From a bacterium (GTDB lineage: Bacteria; Pseudomonadota; Alphaproteobacteria; Caulobacterales; Hyphomonadaceae): a DNA stretch of 64,000 nt. The notes under the pieces were generated by a model, which ran no database searches, was not told the DNA's origin, and saw only the letters and a program-made list of their open reading frames with translations. Made by a program: the position numbers and the translations under genes. The DNA is taken from NCBI GenBank assembly GCA_016125045.1, contig WGML01000006.1, forward strand, positions 310,001 through 374,000, read 5' to 3'. Each line of letters opens with the position of its first letter. The stretch's first letter is position 1. This document shows positions 38,818-48,803 of the stretch, piece after piece.

Positions 38818-40590
38818 TCAGACCAGAACCCGTCCGGCGTCGCTCACTTCGTCGCCGGAAATATCGCCGAGGATCATCTCATTGTGGGCGGCGCCCGAGG
38901 GGATCATCGGGAAACAGTTCTCGGCCTGCTCCACCCGGCAATCAAACAGGACCGGTTTCGGCGTCGCGACCATCTCGCGGATCGCATCGTCGAGCTTCGC
39001 CGGATCGTCGCACATGATCCCATGACCGCCATAGGCTTCGGCGAGCTTCACGAAATCCGGCAGGCTCTCGGAGTAGGACTGCGAATACCGTTCGCCATGC
39101 AGCAATTGTTGCCACTGCCGCACCATCCCCATCCACTGATTGTTGAGGATGAAAATCTTCACTGGCAGCCCATATTGAACGGCGGTCGACATTTCCTGCA
39201 TCGTCATCTGCACGGACGCATCGCCCGCGATGTCGATCACCAGCGCGTCCCGGTGCGCCGCCTGCACGCCGATGGCGGCGGGCAGACCGTAGCCCATCGT
39301 CCCCAGTCCGCCGGAGGTCATCCAGCGGTTGGGCGCCTCGAAATGGAAGTGTTGCGCCGCCCACATCTGATGCTGGCCGACCTCGGTGGTGATGTAGACG
39401 TCGCGGTCCCGCGTCAGCTGATAGAGCCGTTCGATCGCGTATTGCGGCTTGATCACCTTTGTCGAGGGCGGGAAGGCGAAGGACCGCCGCGCCCGCCAGG
39501 CGTCGATCTCGCTCCACCAGACCTTGAGCGACGGACGACGCAACCGGCGCCGCGCCCAGGCGGCGCCCAGCGCCTCGAGCGCGCGGGCGCAGTCCGCAAC
39601 GATGGGAACATCGACCCGGACATTCTTGTTGATCGAGGACGGATCGATATCGATGTGGATCTTCTTCGACGCCGGCGAGAACGCGTCCAGCCGGCCGGTG
39701 ACCCGATCGTCGAAGCGCGCGCCGACGCACAGCATCACGTCGCAATCGTGCATGGCGTTGTTCGCCTCGAAGCTGCCGTGCATCCCCAGCATGCCGAGCC
39801 ATTGCGGATCGGACGCCGGGAACGCGCCGAGGCCCATCAGCGTCGACGTGACGGGAAACCCGGTCGCCTTCGCAAGCGCGCGCAGCGCGGCGCTCGCCGC
39901 CGGACCCGAATTGATCACCCCGCCACCGGAATAGATGACCGGCCGTTCGGCCCGTGCGAGCAGGTCCACCGCCTCCTCGATGCGACGGTCATTGGGCTCG
40001 GTGCGCGGTGAATAGGTACGGTGCTGGATCGCATCGGGACCGACATAGGCCCCCTTGGCGAACTGGACATTCTTGGGGATGTCGACGACGACGGGGCCCG
40101 GCCGGCCGGTGGTCGCGACGTAGAACGCCTCGTGCATGATCCGCGCGAGCTGGGTCACGTCCTTCACCAGATAATTGTGCTTGGCGCAGGCGCGGGTGAT
40201 GCCGACCGTATCGCATTCCTGGAACGCGTCCGATCCGATGAGATGAGTCGGCACCTGCCCGGTGATCACGACCATCGGGATCGAGTCCATCAGCGCGTCG
40301 GCGATTGGCGTCACCATGTTGGTCGCCCCGGGCCCGGAGGTGACGAGCACCACGCCGCACTTGCCGGTGGATCTGGCGTAGCCTTCCGCCATGTGACCCG
40401 CGCCCTGTTCGTGACGGACGAGGATGTGACGGACCGCGTCCTGGGCGTGGATCGCGTCATAGATCGGCAGCACCGCGCCTCCGGGATAGCCAAAGATCGT
40501 GTCGACGCCCTGATCCACGAGCGCGCGCAGCACGATTTCCGCTCCGGTTAGCGAAGTTGCGGTTGTGTCCGCCTTGGTCGAGCCGTCCAT
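38818..40590 (-). CDS. ilvB: Acetolactate synthase large subunit
   Basis: TGAEIVLRALVDQGVDTIFGYPGGAVLPIYDAI...RHEQGAGHMAEGYARSTGKCGVVLVTSGPGATN. Confidence 0.97.
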   Translation of the reverse strand: MDGSTKADTTATSLTGAEIVLRALVDQGVDTIFGYPGGAVLPIYDAIHAQDAVRHILVRHEQGAGHMAEGYARSTGKCGVVLVTSGPGATNMVTPIADALMDSIPMVVITGQVPTHLIGSDAFQECDTVGITRACAKHNYLVKDVTQLARIMHEAFYVATTGRPGPVVVDIPKNVQFAKGAYVGPDAIQHRTYSPRTEPNDRRIEEAVDLLARAERPVIYSGGGVINSGPAASAALRALAKATGFPVTSTLMGLGAFPASDPQWLGMLGMHGSFEANNAMHDCDVMLCVGARFDDRVTGRLDAFSPASKKIHIDIDPSSINKNVRVDVPIVADCARALEALGAAWARRRLRRPSLKVWWSEIDAWRARRSFAFPPSTKVIKPQYAIERLYQLTRDRDVYITTEVGQHQMWAAQHFHFEAPNRWMTSGGLGTMGYGLPAAIGVQAAHRDALVIDIAGDASVQMTMQEMSTAVQYGLPVKIFILNNQWMGMVRQWQQLLHGERYSQSYSESLPDFVKLAEAYGGHGIMCDDPAKLDDAIREMVATPKPVLFDCRVEQAENCFPMIPSGAAHNEMILGDISGDEVSDAGRVLV

Positions 40591-40680
40591 GATCGCCGCC
40601 TTCCAAAGCCCGCGGCGAGGTCGCCGCGCGGGGGCAAGTGTCCATCTAGTCCGCCGGTTCGGGCAAAGCACCGCCCGGAC

Positions 40681-40713
40681 AAAAGAAAAAGGGCCCCGGG
40701 AGGCCCTTTTTCC
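40681..40713 (-). terminator. Intrinsic terminator/attenuator upstream of ilvB
   Basis: Minus strand: AAAAAGGGCC-TCCCGG-GGCCCTTTTTCTTTTG, between the ilv leader ORF and ilvB. Confidence 0.88.
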
Positions 40714-40735
40714 ATACAGCCGCTTGAGCTCCCCG

Positions 40736-40792
40736 TCAGGGAGCCGGCGGCCGTCCTCCTACTACGCCAATGGCCGTCTGCGCGATGCTCAC
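40736..40792 (-). CDS. ilvB operon leader peptide, (M)SIAQTAIGVVGGRPPAP
   Basis: 18-aa GTG-initiated ORF with strong SD (AAGGGGGAGG), Ile/Ile/Val/Val codons, followed by an attenuator hairpin with U-tract. Confidence 0.75.
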   Translation of the reverse strand: MSIAQTAIGVVGGRPPAP

Positions 40793-40827
40793 GGGCGTTT
40801 CCTCCCCCTTAGACGCGAGAATCTTCT

Positions 40828-41784
40828 TTACCGTTTTGCGAAACCGCGGTCAACGGCGTTGAAAAGGGCAATAATCACCCTCACGCGCACGTCGAGATCG
40901 TCCGACGGGATGCGCGGCCAGAAGGTGAACTGGTGGGCGATCCAGGTCATCTGCCGCTTGGCGTAGCGCCGGGTGTCGCGACAGGCGAGATCGAGCGCCT
41001 GCTCCAGCGTGATCCGCCCTTCCAGATGTTCGATGAAGGCCGGCGCGCCGTGCGCCTTCAGAACCGGGAGATCGGGAGCGAGCCCGCGGGCGCGCAGGCG
41101 GTTCACCTCCTCGAGCGCGCCGCGGTCCAGCATCGATCGCGCGCGCGCGTCGATGCGCCGGTAAAGATCGGTCCGCCTCGGCGTCAGCGCCGCGCAGACC
41201 CATTCGCCGGGCTTCAACACCGCGGACGAGCGATCCCTGAACTCGGACAGGGGACGGCCGTGGCCGATCGCGACCTCAAGCGCCCGGGCGAGACGCTGGC
41301 GGTCATATCCGGCGATCCGGCTGTTGGCGGCAGGATCGAGTTCGCGAAGCCGCGAACGCGCAGCGTCCTCTCCCGCCGCGACCAGCGTGCGCGCCTCGAT
41401 GCGCGCTTCCGCGGGGGTCTCCGGGACGATCGACAGTCCCTCAACCAGCGCCTGAATGTAGAGGCCTGTCCCACCGGCGACGATCGGGACGAGCCCATCG
41501 GCGCGGGCGCGGTCGACTTCGGCGCGCGCAAGATCCACCCAACGCGCAACGGACCCGAGCTCCCCCGCGTCCAGAACGCCGAACAGGCGATGCGGCGCGG
41601 CGGCTTCCTCCTCGGCCGTCGGCCGGGCGGTCAGCACTTCGAGGTCGCGATAGACCTGCATGGCGTCGGCGTTGATGATCACGCCGCCGAGCCGGCGCGC
41701 GAGTGCGATGGCGAGCGCCGTCTTGCCGCTTGCTGTCGGTCCGTGGATCAGGATAGCTGGTCGGGTCACCGATCGCGTCTCCAC
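40828..41784 (-). CDS. miaA: tRNA dimethylallyltransferase
   Basis: AILIHGPTASGKTALAIALARRLGGVIINADAMQVYRDLEVLTARPT; GTG start inferred (41784 or 41769). Confidence 0.93.
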   Translation of the reverse strand: METRSVTRPAILIHGPTASGKTALAIALARRLGGVIINADAMQVYRDLEVLTARPTAEEEAAAPHRLFGVLDAGELGSVARWVDLARAEVDRARADGLVPIVAGGTGLYIQALVEGLSIVPETPAEARIEARTLVAAGEDAARSRLRELDPAANSRIAGYDRQRLARALEVAIGHGRPLSEFRDRSSAVLKPGEWVCAALTPRRTDLYRRIDARARSMLDRGALEEVNRLRARGLAPDLPVLKAHGAPAFIEHLEGRITLEQALDLACRDTRRYAKRQMTWIAHQFTFWPRIPSDDLDVRVRVIIALFNAVDRGFAKR

Positions 41785-41832
41785 GGCGCGGCCGCTCCAT
41801 CGCGCCGCCTGGTTGAATTGTTTCCGCCTCCC

Positions 41833-42720
41833 ATGCCTCTCGTACTCACACTCGCAAAAAAGACGCCCAAGGACGCGGGCCTCGCGGACCTGACCGCCCG
41901 CGCGCTCGGCAGACGAGGCGAGGTGCACCGGCTGGGGGGGCGGGACTGGTCCGTGTTCGAAACGAGGATAGACCCCGGGACCGCGAACGATCTAGTGGCC
42001 TGGCTGAAGCCGCTCGCCGATGAAGCGAAGTTCGACTGGTCGCTTTCCCCGGAAGAGGGTCGCCGGAAGCGACTTCTGGTCTCGGACATGGACTCCACGA
42101 TCATTGGGCAGGAATGCCTCGATGAACTCGCCGACTACGCCGGCGTCAAGGCGGAAGTCGCCTCGATCACCGAACGGGCCATGCGGGGCGAACTGGACTT
42201 CGAGGCGGCGCTGATCGAACGCGTGGCCATGCTGAAGGGTCTGCCGGTGTCAGCGCTGATGAGATGTTACGAGGATCGCGTGCGGCTGAACCCCGGCGCC
42301 CGCACGCTGACGGCGACCATGCGCAGGTCCGGGGCGAGGTGCGTGCTGGTCTCCGGCGGGTTCACCTTTTTCACGGAACGGGTGGCGCGGGACGCGGGGT
42401 TTGACGCCCATCGCGCGAACACGCTTGTGGAGGCAGACGGCGGACTGACCGGCGCGGTCGCCCGCCCGATCCTCGGACGGGAAGCAAAGCTCGCTGCGCT
42501 CAAGGAGGAGGCGGCGGCGCTCGGGATCGATCTTGCGGCGACGCTTGCGATCGGCGACGGCGCCAACGATCTGGCGATGATCGAGGCATCAGGTCTCGGC
42601 GTCGCCTTCCGGGCGAAACCGATCGTGGCGGACCGCACGCGCGCGCGGATCGCCCACACCGACCTCACAGCCGCGTTGTTCTTTCAGGGATACCACGAGG
42701 GTGAACTGACCGCGGACTAA
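41833..42720 (+). CDS. serB: Phosphoserine phosphatase
   Basis: RLLVSDMDSTIIGQECLDELADYAG; GDGANDLAMI; start at MPLVLTLAKK. Confidence 0.95.
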   Translation: MPLVLTLAKKTPKDAGLADLTARALGRRGEVHRLGGRDWSVFETRIDPGTANDLVAWLKPLADEAKFDWSLSPEEGRRKRLLVSDMDSTIIGQECLDELADYAGVKAEVASITERAMRGELDFEAALIERVAMLKGLPVSALMRCYEDRVRLNPGARTLTATMRRSGARCVLVSGGFTFFTERVARDAGFDAHRANTLVEADGGLTGAVARPILGREAKLAALKEEAAALGIDLAATLAIGDGANDLAMIEASGLGVAFRAKPIVADRTRARIAHTDLTAALFFQGYHEGELTAD

Positions 42721-42750
42721 GTCCGCCTGCGGCCTTCGACGCCTGCTTGG

Positions 42751-44214
42751 TTATTTCGCCCGCACCGCCCGGAACGACACTTCCGTTTCGCTCCAGATCT
42801 GCAGGAGAACCGGCTTGTTCGCCTGCGCCGCGGTCTCCGCCGCGGCGATCGCCTGGGCCGGGTTCGCGACGGGTTGGAAATTCACTTCGGTCACGACATC
42901 GCCGACCGACAGCTTGCCGAGCGCATCCGATCCGAGCTCGACATTGCGGACGATGACCCCGCGCACCGAGTTGGGGATCTTGAACCGGCGGCGATCCGCA
43001 TCCTCGATGGGCGCAAAGATGACGCCAAGAATATTGGAGAGTGACTTGGCCGCGTCGGGCTTCGCGGCCTCCTCCTTCAGCTTGCGCTCTTCCTCTAGCT
43101 CGGTGAGCTTCACCGTCGCCGAGCCGCTGCGACCGGCGCGGGAGTAGCGCACCGAAATGTTGGCCCCGACGGTCGCCGTCGCAACGATGCGGGAGAGATC
43201 GCGCATCTGCGTCACAGGCTGATTGTTGAAGCTGGTGATCAGATCGCCGACCTTCAGTCCCGCCGCCTCTCCGGGTCCGCCTTTCGTGATCTGCGTGATG
43301 ATCGCGCCTTCGGCTTTCTTCAGGCCAAAGGTTTCCGCAAGCGCCTGGTCGACATCCTGAACCCGCACGCCAAGCCAGCCGCGCCGCGTGGAGCCGAACT
43401 GCTTCAATTGCGCGACGACCGACTTCGCCATGTTCGACGGCACGGAAAAGCCGACCCCGACCGAGCCTCCGCCGTCGCCGGGCGAGAAGATCGCCGTGTT
43501 GATGCCGACCACCTCCCCCTTCAGATTGAAGAGCGGACCGCCCGAATTGCCGCGGTTGATGGCGGCGTCCGTCTGGATGAAATCGTCGAAACGTCCGGCC
43601 TGGATGTCGCGATTGCGGGCCGAAATGATGCCCGCCGTGACGGTGCCGCCGAGCCCGAACGGGTTGCCGATGGCGATGACCCAGTCGCCGACCTCGGCCG
43701 TGTCGGAATTGCCGAACGGAACGGGCGCCAGCATGGTCTTGGCGTCGACCTTGAGGACGGCGAGATCGGTCTCCTCGTCGCGGCCGATGAGTTTCGCCGG
43801 CAGGACGGTCCCGTCCGACAGGATGACGTCGATCTCGTCAGCGCCGTCGATGACGTGATTGTTGGTCACCACATGCCCGGCGGCGTCCATGATGAAGCCC
43901 GAGCCGAGCGAGGACTGGCGGCGGAGACCCTCCCCTCCCCGCCCGAAGAATTCGTTGAACTGCTCGAGCGGCGACCCCGGCGGAAAGCTCGGAAGGCCGT
44001 CGCCGGGCGACACGGTCTGTCGGGTGGAAATGTTGACCACGGAGGGCATCAGCCGTTTGGCCAGCACCGAAAAGTCGTTCGTGGAAATCGTCCGGTCACC
44101 GCCCTGGCCCGCGTTTCCGGCCTGAGCGATCGCCGCGGGCGCCGCGAACACCACGACGGATGCGGCGGCGATCGCAGCGCGAACCGATAGCCACGTTTGC
44201 CGCACCCGCATCAC
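42751..44214 (-). CDS. degP: Do/DegP-family serine endopeptidase
   Basis: GSGFIMDAAGHVVTNNHVIDGADEI; DAAINRGNSGGPLFNLKGEVVGINTAI; two PDZ domains. Confidence 0.95.
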   Translation of the reverse strand: MMRVRQTWLSVRAAIAAASVVVFAAPAAIAQAGNAGQGGDRTISTNDFSVLAKRLMPSVVNISTRQTVSPGDGLPSFPPGSPLEQFNEFFGRGGEGLRRQSSLGSGFIMDAAGHVVTNNHVIDGADEIDVILSDGTVLPAKLIGRDEETDLAVLKVDAKTMLAPVPFGNSDTAEVGDWVIAIGNPFGLGGTVTAGIISARNRDIQAGRFDDFIQTDAAINRGNSGGPLFNLKGEVVGINTAIFSPGDGGGSVGVGFSVPSNMAKSVVAQLKQFGSTRRGWLGVRVQDVDQALAETFGLKKAEGAIITQITKGGPGEAAGLKVGDLITSFNNQPVTQMRDLSRIVATATVGANISVRYSRAGRSGSATVKLTELEEERKLKEEAAKPDAAKSLSNILGVIFAPIEDADRRRFKIPNSVRGVIVRNVELGSDALGKLSVGDVVTEVNFQPVANPAQAIAAAETAAQANKPVLLQIWSETEVSFRAVRAK

Positions 44215-44358
44215 GAAACACCTCCAAAATCACATCCATCCGAGCGCCCGCACGACAGCCGCGGCGCAAGGGGTCGGCCGCCCTCGCGGACGGAATCAAA
44301 GGTTAACCGCCCCGGGCCGCATCTTCAATGCATCCGATGCGGTCCGACGCCCGGCAGG

Positions 44359-45243
44359 TCAGCGCGACCTGCCGCCTTGGTCGCCGAAGTAACGGAAGAA
44401 CTCCGAATCCGGCGTCACGACGAAGGGCGTGCCTTGCTGGAACGATTTCTCGTAGGCCTGCATCGAGCGGTAGAAGGCAAAGAACTCAGGATCGCGCCCG
44501 TAGGCCGCCGCGTAGATGGCGTTGCGGCGGGCGTCGCCCTCGCCTCGCACCTTCTGGGACGTCTCGTTCGCCTCGGCGATGGTGACCTGCACGGTGCGAT
44601 CCGCCTCGGCCACGATCTTGGTGAACTCCTCCTCGCCCTCGGCGCGATACAGAGCCGCCTTCTGGTTCAGCTCCGCCTTCATCCGATCGAAAACGCGCTG
44701 GGAGTTGGCGGCCGGAAGGTCCGCCCGCCGAATGCGCACATCGATCACGTCCACGCCGAAACTCGCCATCGTTGTGTTCAGTGTGTCGCGAATCCGCTGC
44801 ATCAGCTGGGCGCGCTGACCGGAGATGATATCGGGGGTTGTCACCTTGCCAAGCTCGCCCCGGAGCGCGGCGATCAAGCGCTGGCGAAGCTGCGCCTCGC
44901 CATTCGCGGGGGTGCTCGCCGCCCGGAAGAACTGGAGCGGATCGCGGATGCGGTAGCGCGCGATCGCATCCACGATCAGGCGCTGCTGATCGGACGCGAT
45001 GATCTCCTCGGCGTCGAGTTCGTAGCCGAGATTGCGCTTGTCGTAGATCTGCACCGACTGGACGAACGGGAATTTGAAATGCAGCCCTTCCTCGGCCGCG
45101 TCGCCGGCGTTGACCACACGCTGAGATTCGCCGAGCTGCAGGACGATCGCCTGCTGGCCCATCTTCACGATGAAGAACGAATTCAGCAGGATGAAGAGGC
45201 CGATCGCCAGAACGACCCCGATGGGAGCGAGGACGCGGTTCAT
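44359..45243 (-). CDS. hflC: Protease modulator HflC
   Basis: SPFH protein; DVIDVRIRRADLPAANSQRVFDRMKAE; REGDARRNAIYAAAYGRDPEFFAFYRSMQAYE-like. Confidence 0.94.
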   Translation of the reverse strand: MNRVLAPIGVVLAIGLFILLNSFFIVKMGQQAIVLQLGESQRVVNAGDAAEEGLHFKFPFVQSVQIYDKRNLGYELDAEEIIASDQQRLIVDAIARYRIRDPLQFFRAASTPANGEAQLRQRLIAALRGELGKVTTPDIISGQRAQLMQRIRDTLNTTMASFGVDVIDVRIRRADLPAANSQRVFDRMKAELNQKAALYRAEGEEEFTKIVAEADRTVQVTIAEANETSQKVRGEGDARRNAIYAAAYGRDPEFFAFYRSMQAYEKSFQQGTPFVVTPDSEFFRYFGDQGGRSR

Positions 45244-46361
45244 TGCGGGGTCCTTTCACGGCGCAACTGGTCAAGCGGCAGGATCGGGACAGCGCCGCTG
45301 TCATTGTCGAGAATGATCTTGTCGGCGCGCTGCATCACCGTTTCCATCGTCTCGAGGAACATGCGTTCGCGCGTGACGCGGGGCGCCTTGGCGTATTCCT
45401 CGTAGATCAGGCGGAAGCGTTCGGCGTCACCCTGGGCGTCGCGCACGCGGGCGTCGAGATAGGCCTCCGCCTGCTGGAGCATGCGCTGCGCCTCGCCTCG
45501 GGCTTCCGGCACAACCTTGTTACGGTAGGCGATGGCTTCGTTGATGCGCCGCGCCCGGTCCTGTTCGGCGTTCGACACGTCGCGCTGGACCTCGATCACT
45601 TCTTCGGGAGCGGTCGCCGCTTTCAGCGAGATCGAGACGATCTCGATGCCGGCGTCATACGAGTTGAGCGTCTGCTGCATGAGATCGCGGACGCGCGTCT
45701 CCACCCCCGTCCGCTCGCCGGTCGTGATCGGCTCGAACTGGCTCGTCCCGACGACCTCCCGCATAGCGCTCTCACCGATCTGTTCGATCAGGATTTCGGG
45801 CTCGGCGATGTTGAAGAGGAATTTGTTCGGCACATCGATCTTCCAGTTGATGGAAAAATCGATGTCGACGATGTTCTCGTCTCCCGTGAGCATGAGGCGG
45901 GTCTGTTGCGCGCCGCCGATCTCCATTTCGATGATGCGGTTCACCGGCACCGATGTGTGGGTCTCGATCGGGTCGGGGAAACGGACCTTCAGGCCTGGCC
46001 CTTCGGTGCGATGATACTTCCCGAACCGCAAAACAACCGCGCTTTCCTGTTCGTTCACTTGATAAATGCCGGTGAAGAACCAGCCGACAAGCGCGATCGC
46101 CAGAATGATCGCCACGCCGGCGGAGGACAGACCCCGCCCGCCGCGTCCGCCGGATCCGCCCGACCCGCCGCCGCCGCGACGACGGAAGCGGTCCTGCATG
46201 CGGCGCAGGCTTTCCTCGAGGTCGGGCCTGTCATTCCCGGACGGACGTCCAGGACGCCCGCCCCAGGGGCTGCCGCCGTCGCCGCCGCCGGATCCACCGG
46301 AGCCGCCGGAGCCGCCGCCCCATGGGCCGCCTCCGCCGCCTTTTTGGTCGTTCCAGGGCAT
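45240..46361 (-). CDS. hflK: FtsH protease activity modulator HflK
   Basis: MPWNDQKGGGGGPWGGGSGG...; SPFH domain; overlaps hflC. Confidence 0.95.
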   Translation of the reverse strand: MPWNDQKGGGGGPWGGGSGGSGGSGGGDGGSPWGGRPGRPSGNDRPDLEESLRRMQDRFRRRGGGGSGGSGGRGGRGLSSAGVAIILAIALVGWFFTGIYQVNEQESAVVLRFGKYHRTEGPGLKVRFPDPIETHTSVPVNRIIEMEIGGAQQTRLMLTGDENIVDIDFSINWKIDVPNKFLFNIAEPEILIEQIGESAMREVVGTSQFEPITTGERTGVETRVRDLMQQTLNSYDAGIEIVSISLKAATAPEEVIEVQRDVSNAEQDRARRINEAIAYRNKVVPEARGEAQRMLQQAEAYLDARVRDAQGDAERFRLIYEEYAKAPRVTRERMFLETMETVMQRADKIILDNDSGAVPILPLDQLRRERTPQ

Positions 46362-46488
46362 GTTGACGGCGCTCCATTCTGTTAGTTCTTGACGAACGGA
46401 CGTCGAAGCGAACGTCAACCCGCTGGCGACGCGCCCTTCAACTTCCTACCTAGCCTATCTGCGCAGCCTTTGCCGGAGCATCAAGAGC

Positions 46489-47676
46489 ATGAGCAAAGGA
46501 AACCCGAAATTAGAAGCGTCGATTCGCGCAGCGCTAGAAGCGGTTCGTGACTCCGCAACCGGAACGGGACTTATATCCGCCGGCCGGATATCAGGACTCG
46601 TCGTGCGTGGCGAGGGCCGGGTCGGGTTCGCGATCGAGGCCCCGGGCCTCACTCCGGCGGAGGTGGAGACCCTTCGCGCGGCGGCGGAACGCGCGGCCGC
46701 CGGCGTGGCGGGCGTGACGAGCGTCACGGCGGTCGCGACAGCGCATCTCGCGGCCGGACCGGGACCCACGTCCACGGTCCGGCGCACGCCTCCCGTTCAG
46801 GCGTCGGGGGCGCAAACCGCCCCCTCCCCGGCCGCTCCGGCGCTGCAGCGTGCGGCGCGCCTCGTCGTGCTGGTGGCGAGCGCGAAGGGCGGGGTCGGCA
46901 AGTCGACAGTGGCGGCGAACCTCGCGGTGGCCGCGGCGCGGCAGGGCCTGCGTGTCGGCCTGCTGGACGCCGACGTGTTCGGCCCTTCGGTCCCGACCAT
47001 GATGGGGCTGGCGGGCGCTCGTCCTGAAGCCCCTCCAGAAGGCCGAACCCCGGGAACCGGGCCTGGGGGAGCGGGGGCGAAGAAGCTGCGCCCGATAAGG
47101 GCGCATGGCGTGGCCACGATGTCGCTCGGCTATCTGGTGAAGCCGGACAACGCGATTGTCTGGCGAGGGCCGATGGTGACCTCGGCAGTGATGCAGCTTC
47201 TCAACGACACCGACTGGGGCGACCTCGACCTGTTGCTCGTCGATACGCCGCCCGGAACCGGCGAGGTCCAGCTCACCCTCGTTCAGCGGGCGGTGATTGA
47301 TGGCGCGGTGATCGTGTCCACGCCCCAGGAGGTGGCGCTCGCGGATGTCCGACGCGGCATCGCGATGTTTCGAAAAACCGCCATAGAGGTCATTGGAATC
47401 ATTGAAAACATGGCGTGGTTCGAGAGCGGCGACGGGGTGCGCCATCATCTGTTCGGCGAGGGCGGCGCGCGGCGCACCGCGGCGGACGAGGGGGTGAGAT
47501 TCCTGGGCGAAGCGCCGATCCTGCCCGCCCTCCGCGAAGGGGGAGATGCCGGAGCCCCGGCCGCGGGGACGGATGGACCGGCGGCGGACGTGTTCACAGC
47601 CCTGCTCGGCGCGATGCTCGACGCCGCCGCCGCGGCGCCCGGAAGACCGGCGCCGGTGATCCTGTTTGAAGACTGA
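46489..47676 (+). CDS. Mrp/NBP35 family iron-sulfur carrier ATPase
   Basis: VLVASAKGGVGKSTVAANLAVAAARQGLRVGLLDADVFGPSVPTMMG; LLVDTPPGTGEVQLTL. Confidence 0.94.
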   Translation: MSKGNPKLEASIRAALEAVRDSATGTGLISAGRISGLVVRGEGRVGFAIEAPGLTPAEVETLRAAAERAAAGVAGVTSVTAVATAHLAAGPGPTSTVRRTPPVQASGAQTAPSPAAPALQRAARLVVLVASAKGGVGKSTVAANLAVAAARQGLRVGLLDADVFGPSVPTMMGLAGARPEAPPEGRTPGTGPGGAGAKKLRPIRAHGVATMSLGYLVKPDNAIVWRGPMVTSAVMQLLNDTDWGDLDLLLVDTPPGTGEVQLTLVQRAVIDGAVIVSTPQEVALADVRRGIAMFRKTAIEVIGIIENMAWFESGDGVRHHLFGEGGARRTAADEGVRFLGEAPILPALREGGDAGAPAAGTDGPAADVFTALLGAMLDAAAAAPGRPAPVILFED

Positions 47677-47790
47677 AGCCCCGGCGCACTGCAGAGCGAC
47701 AGCGCCCAACCGATGAATTTTCTTGCAAGCCGGTCATCCTCGCCTAACCATTTGCTTCCGGGCGTGCGGGCGTGTGTGAGGAGTTGAGCG

Positions 47791-48645
47791 ATGTCGAACC
47801 GGGTTGGCTTGCGGGGCGCGTTCTGGCCGCAGGACGCCTGGGGCCGTGTGACCAACGCAGCGGCGCCGCGGGACTCCCTGGCGCGCCCGGCGCTTGAGGC
47901 CGGCGAAGAGGCGCTGAACTTCGCCCTGGAACGCTTCGGCGACGGTCTTCACAGCGTCTACCTGTCCGGGGCGGCGGCGCGCGGACGTCCGGGCGGCGCG
48001 GCGTTTCTGATCCTGCTCAGACTGTCGACGGAGGTGGAGGCGTCGGCGCAGGGCATGGCGGCCTGGGAGGCCGCCGCGGCGAATGAAATCCGACGGCGCC
48101 ATCCGAGACTCGGCCCCTGCACCGTATCGGTGTTTCGCTGGAAGGACGTGTTCACGCAGGACAGCGCCTACTCGCCGGCGCGCTTTCGGCTGGCGGTGAA
48201 CTCCGTGTGCCTCGCCGGCCGGGACATGAGCCGCATGCTGCCGCCGCAGCGGCTGGACCCGGCGGTGATGAACGGCGAGATCCTCGGATTTCGCCAACGC
48301 CTGTCGCTCGCGGCGCAGCGACTGACCCCGGGCGCGACGCCCTTTCGCGTGAGGGCCGCGGCGCGTGACGCCGGCCAGAGCGTCATCGATGCTGGGTTCG
48401 CCCTCGTACTGGAGAGTGAGCAGGTCTACACCGAGGATCTGGATCTGAGACGGGATCTGTTCACGCTCAATCACCCCTCCCGCACCCGCGCGATGGCCGT
48501 CGCCTACCTCATGACGACCCAGCCGACGACCGACGCCGAGGCCGTCTCGAGCTTCATTGCGGCTTCGCTGCGTTGGATGGGGCCCATGACGGAGGGATGG
48601 CTGAACGCCAACAATCCGCAGAGGCTTGCGCGACTGCGGGCCTGA
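47791..48645 (+). CDS. Hypothetical protein with possible degenerate nucleotidyltransferase-like N-terminus and helical C-terminus
   Basis: LHSVYLSGAAARGRPGG resembles the GS/ARG segment of MNT-type nucleotidyltransferases, but no DxD follows. Confidence 0.45.
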   Translation: MSNRVGLRGAFWPQDAWGRVTNAAAPRDSLARPALEAGEEALNFALERFGDGLHSVYLSGAAARGRPGGAAFLILLRLSTEVEASAQGMAAWEAAAANEIRRRHPRLGPCTVSVFRWKDVFTQDSAYSPARFRLAVNSVCLAGRDMSRMLPPQRLDPAVMNGEILGFRQRLSLAAQRLTPGATPFRVRAAARDAGQSVIDAGFALVLESEQVYTEDLDLRRDLFTLNHPSRTRAMAVAYLMTTQPTTDAEAVSSFIAASLRWMGPMTEGWLNANNPQRLARLRA

Positions 48646-48803
48646 TCCCGCAGCTTCGGCTCCGGCGGCCGCGACAAGCCCGGAGCCTCGTCCCCATAGC
48701 GCCGACCGGTCTTCAGAATGGGCGGGACTCGCCCGGTCTTGCTCGACCTGCGCGCCGATCTATGGTCTCACTCACCTCGACAAACGTGGAGGGAGCCTCA
48801 GTC

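Noticed and set aside
38635-40011. 458-aa + strand ORF opposite ilvB
   Set aside because: Antisense shadow of a well-supported ilvB; no domain pattern.
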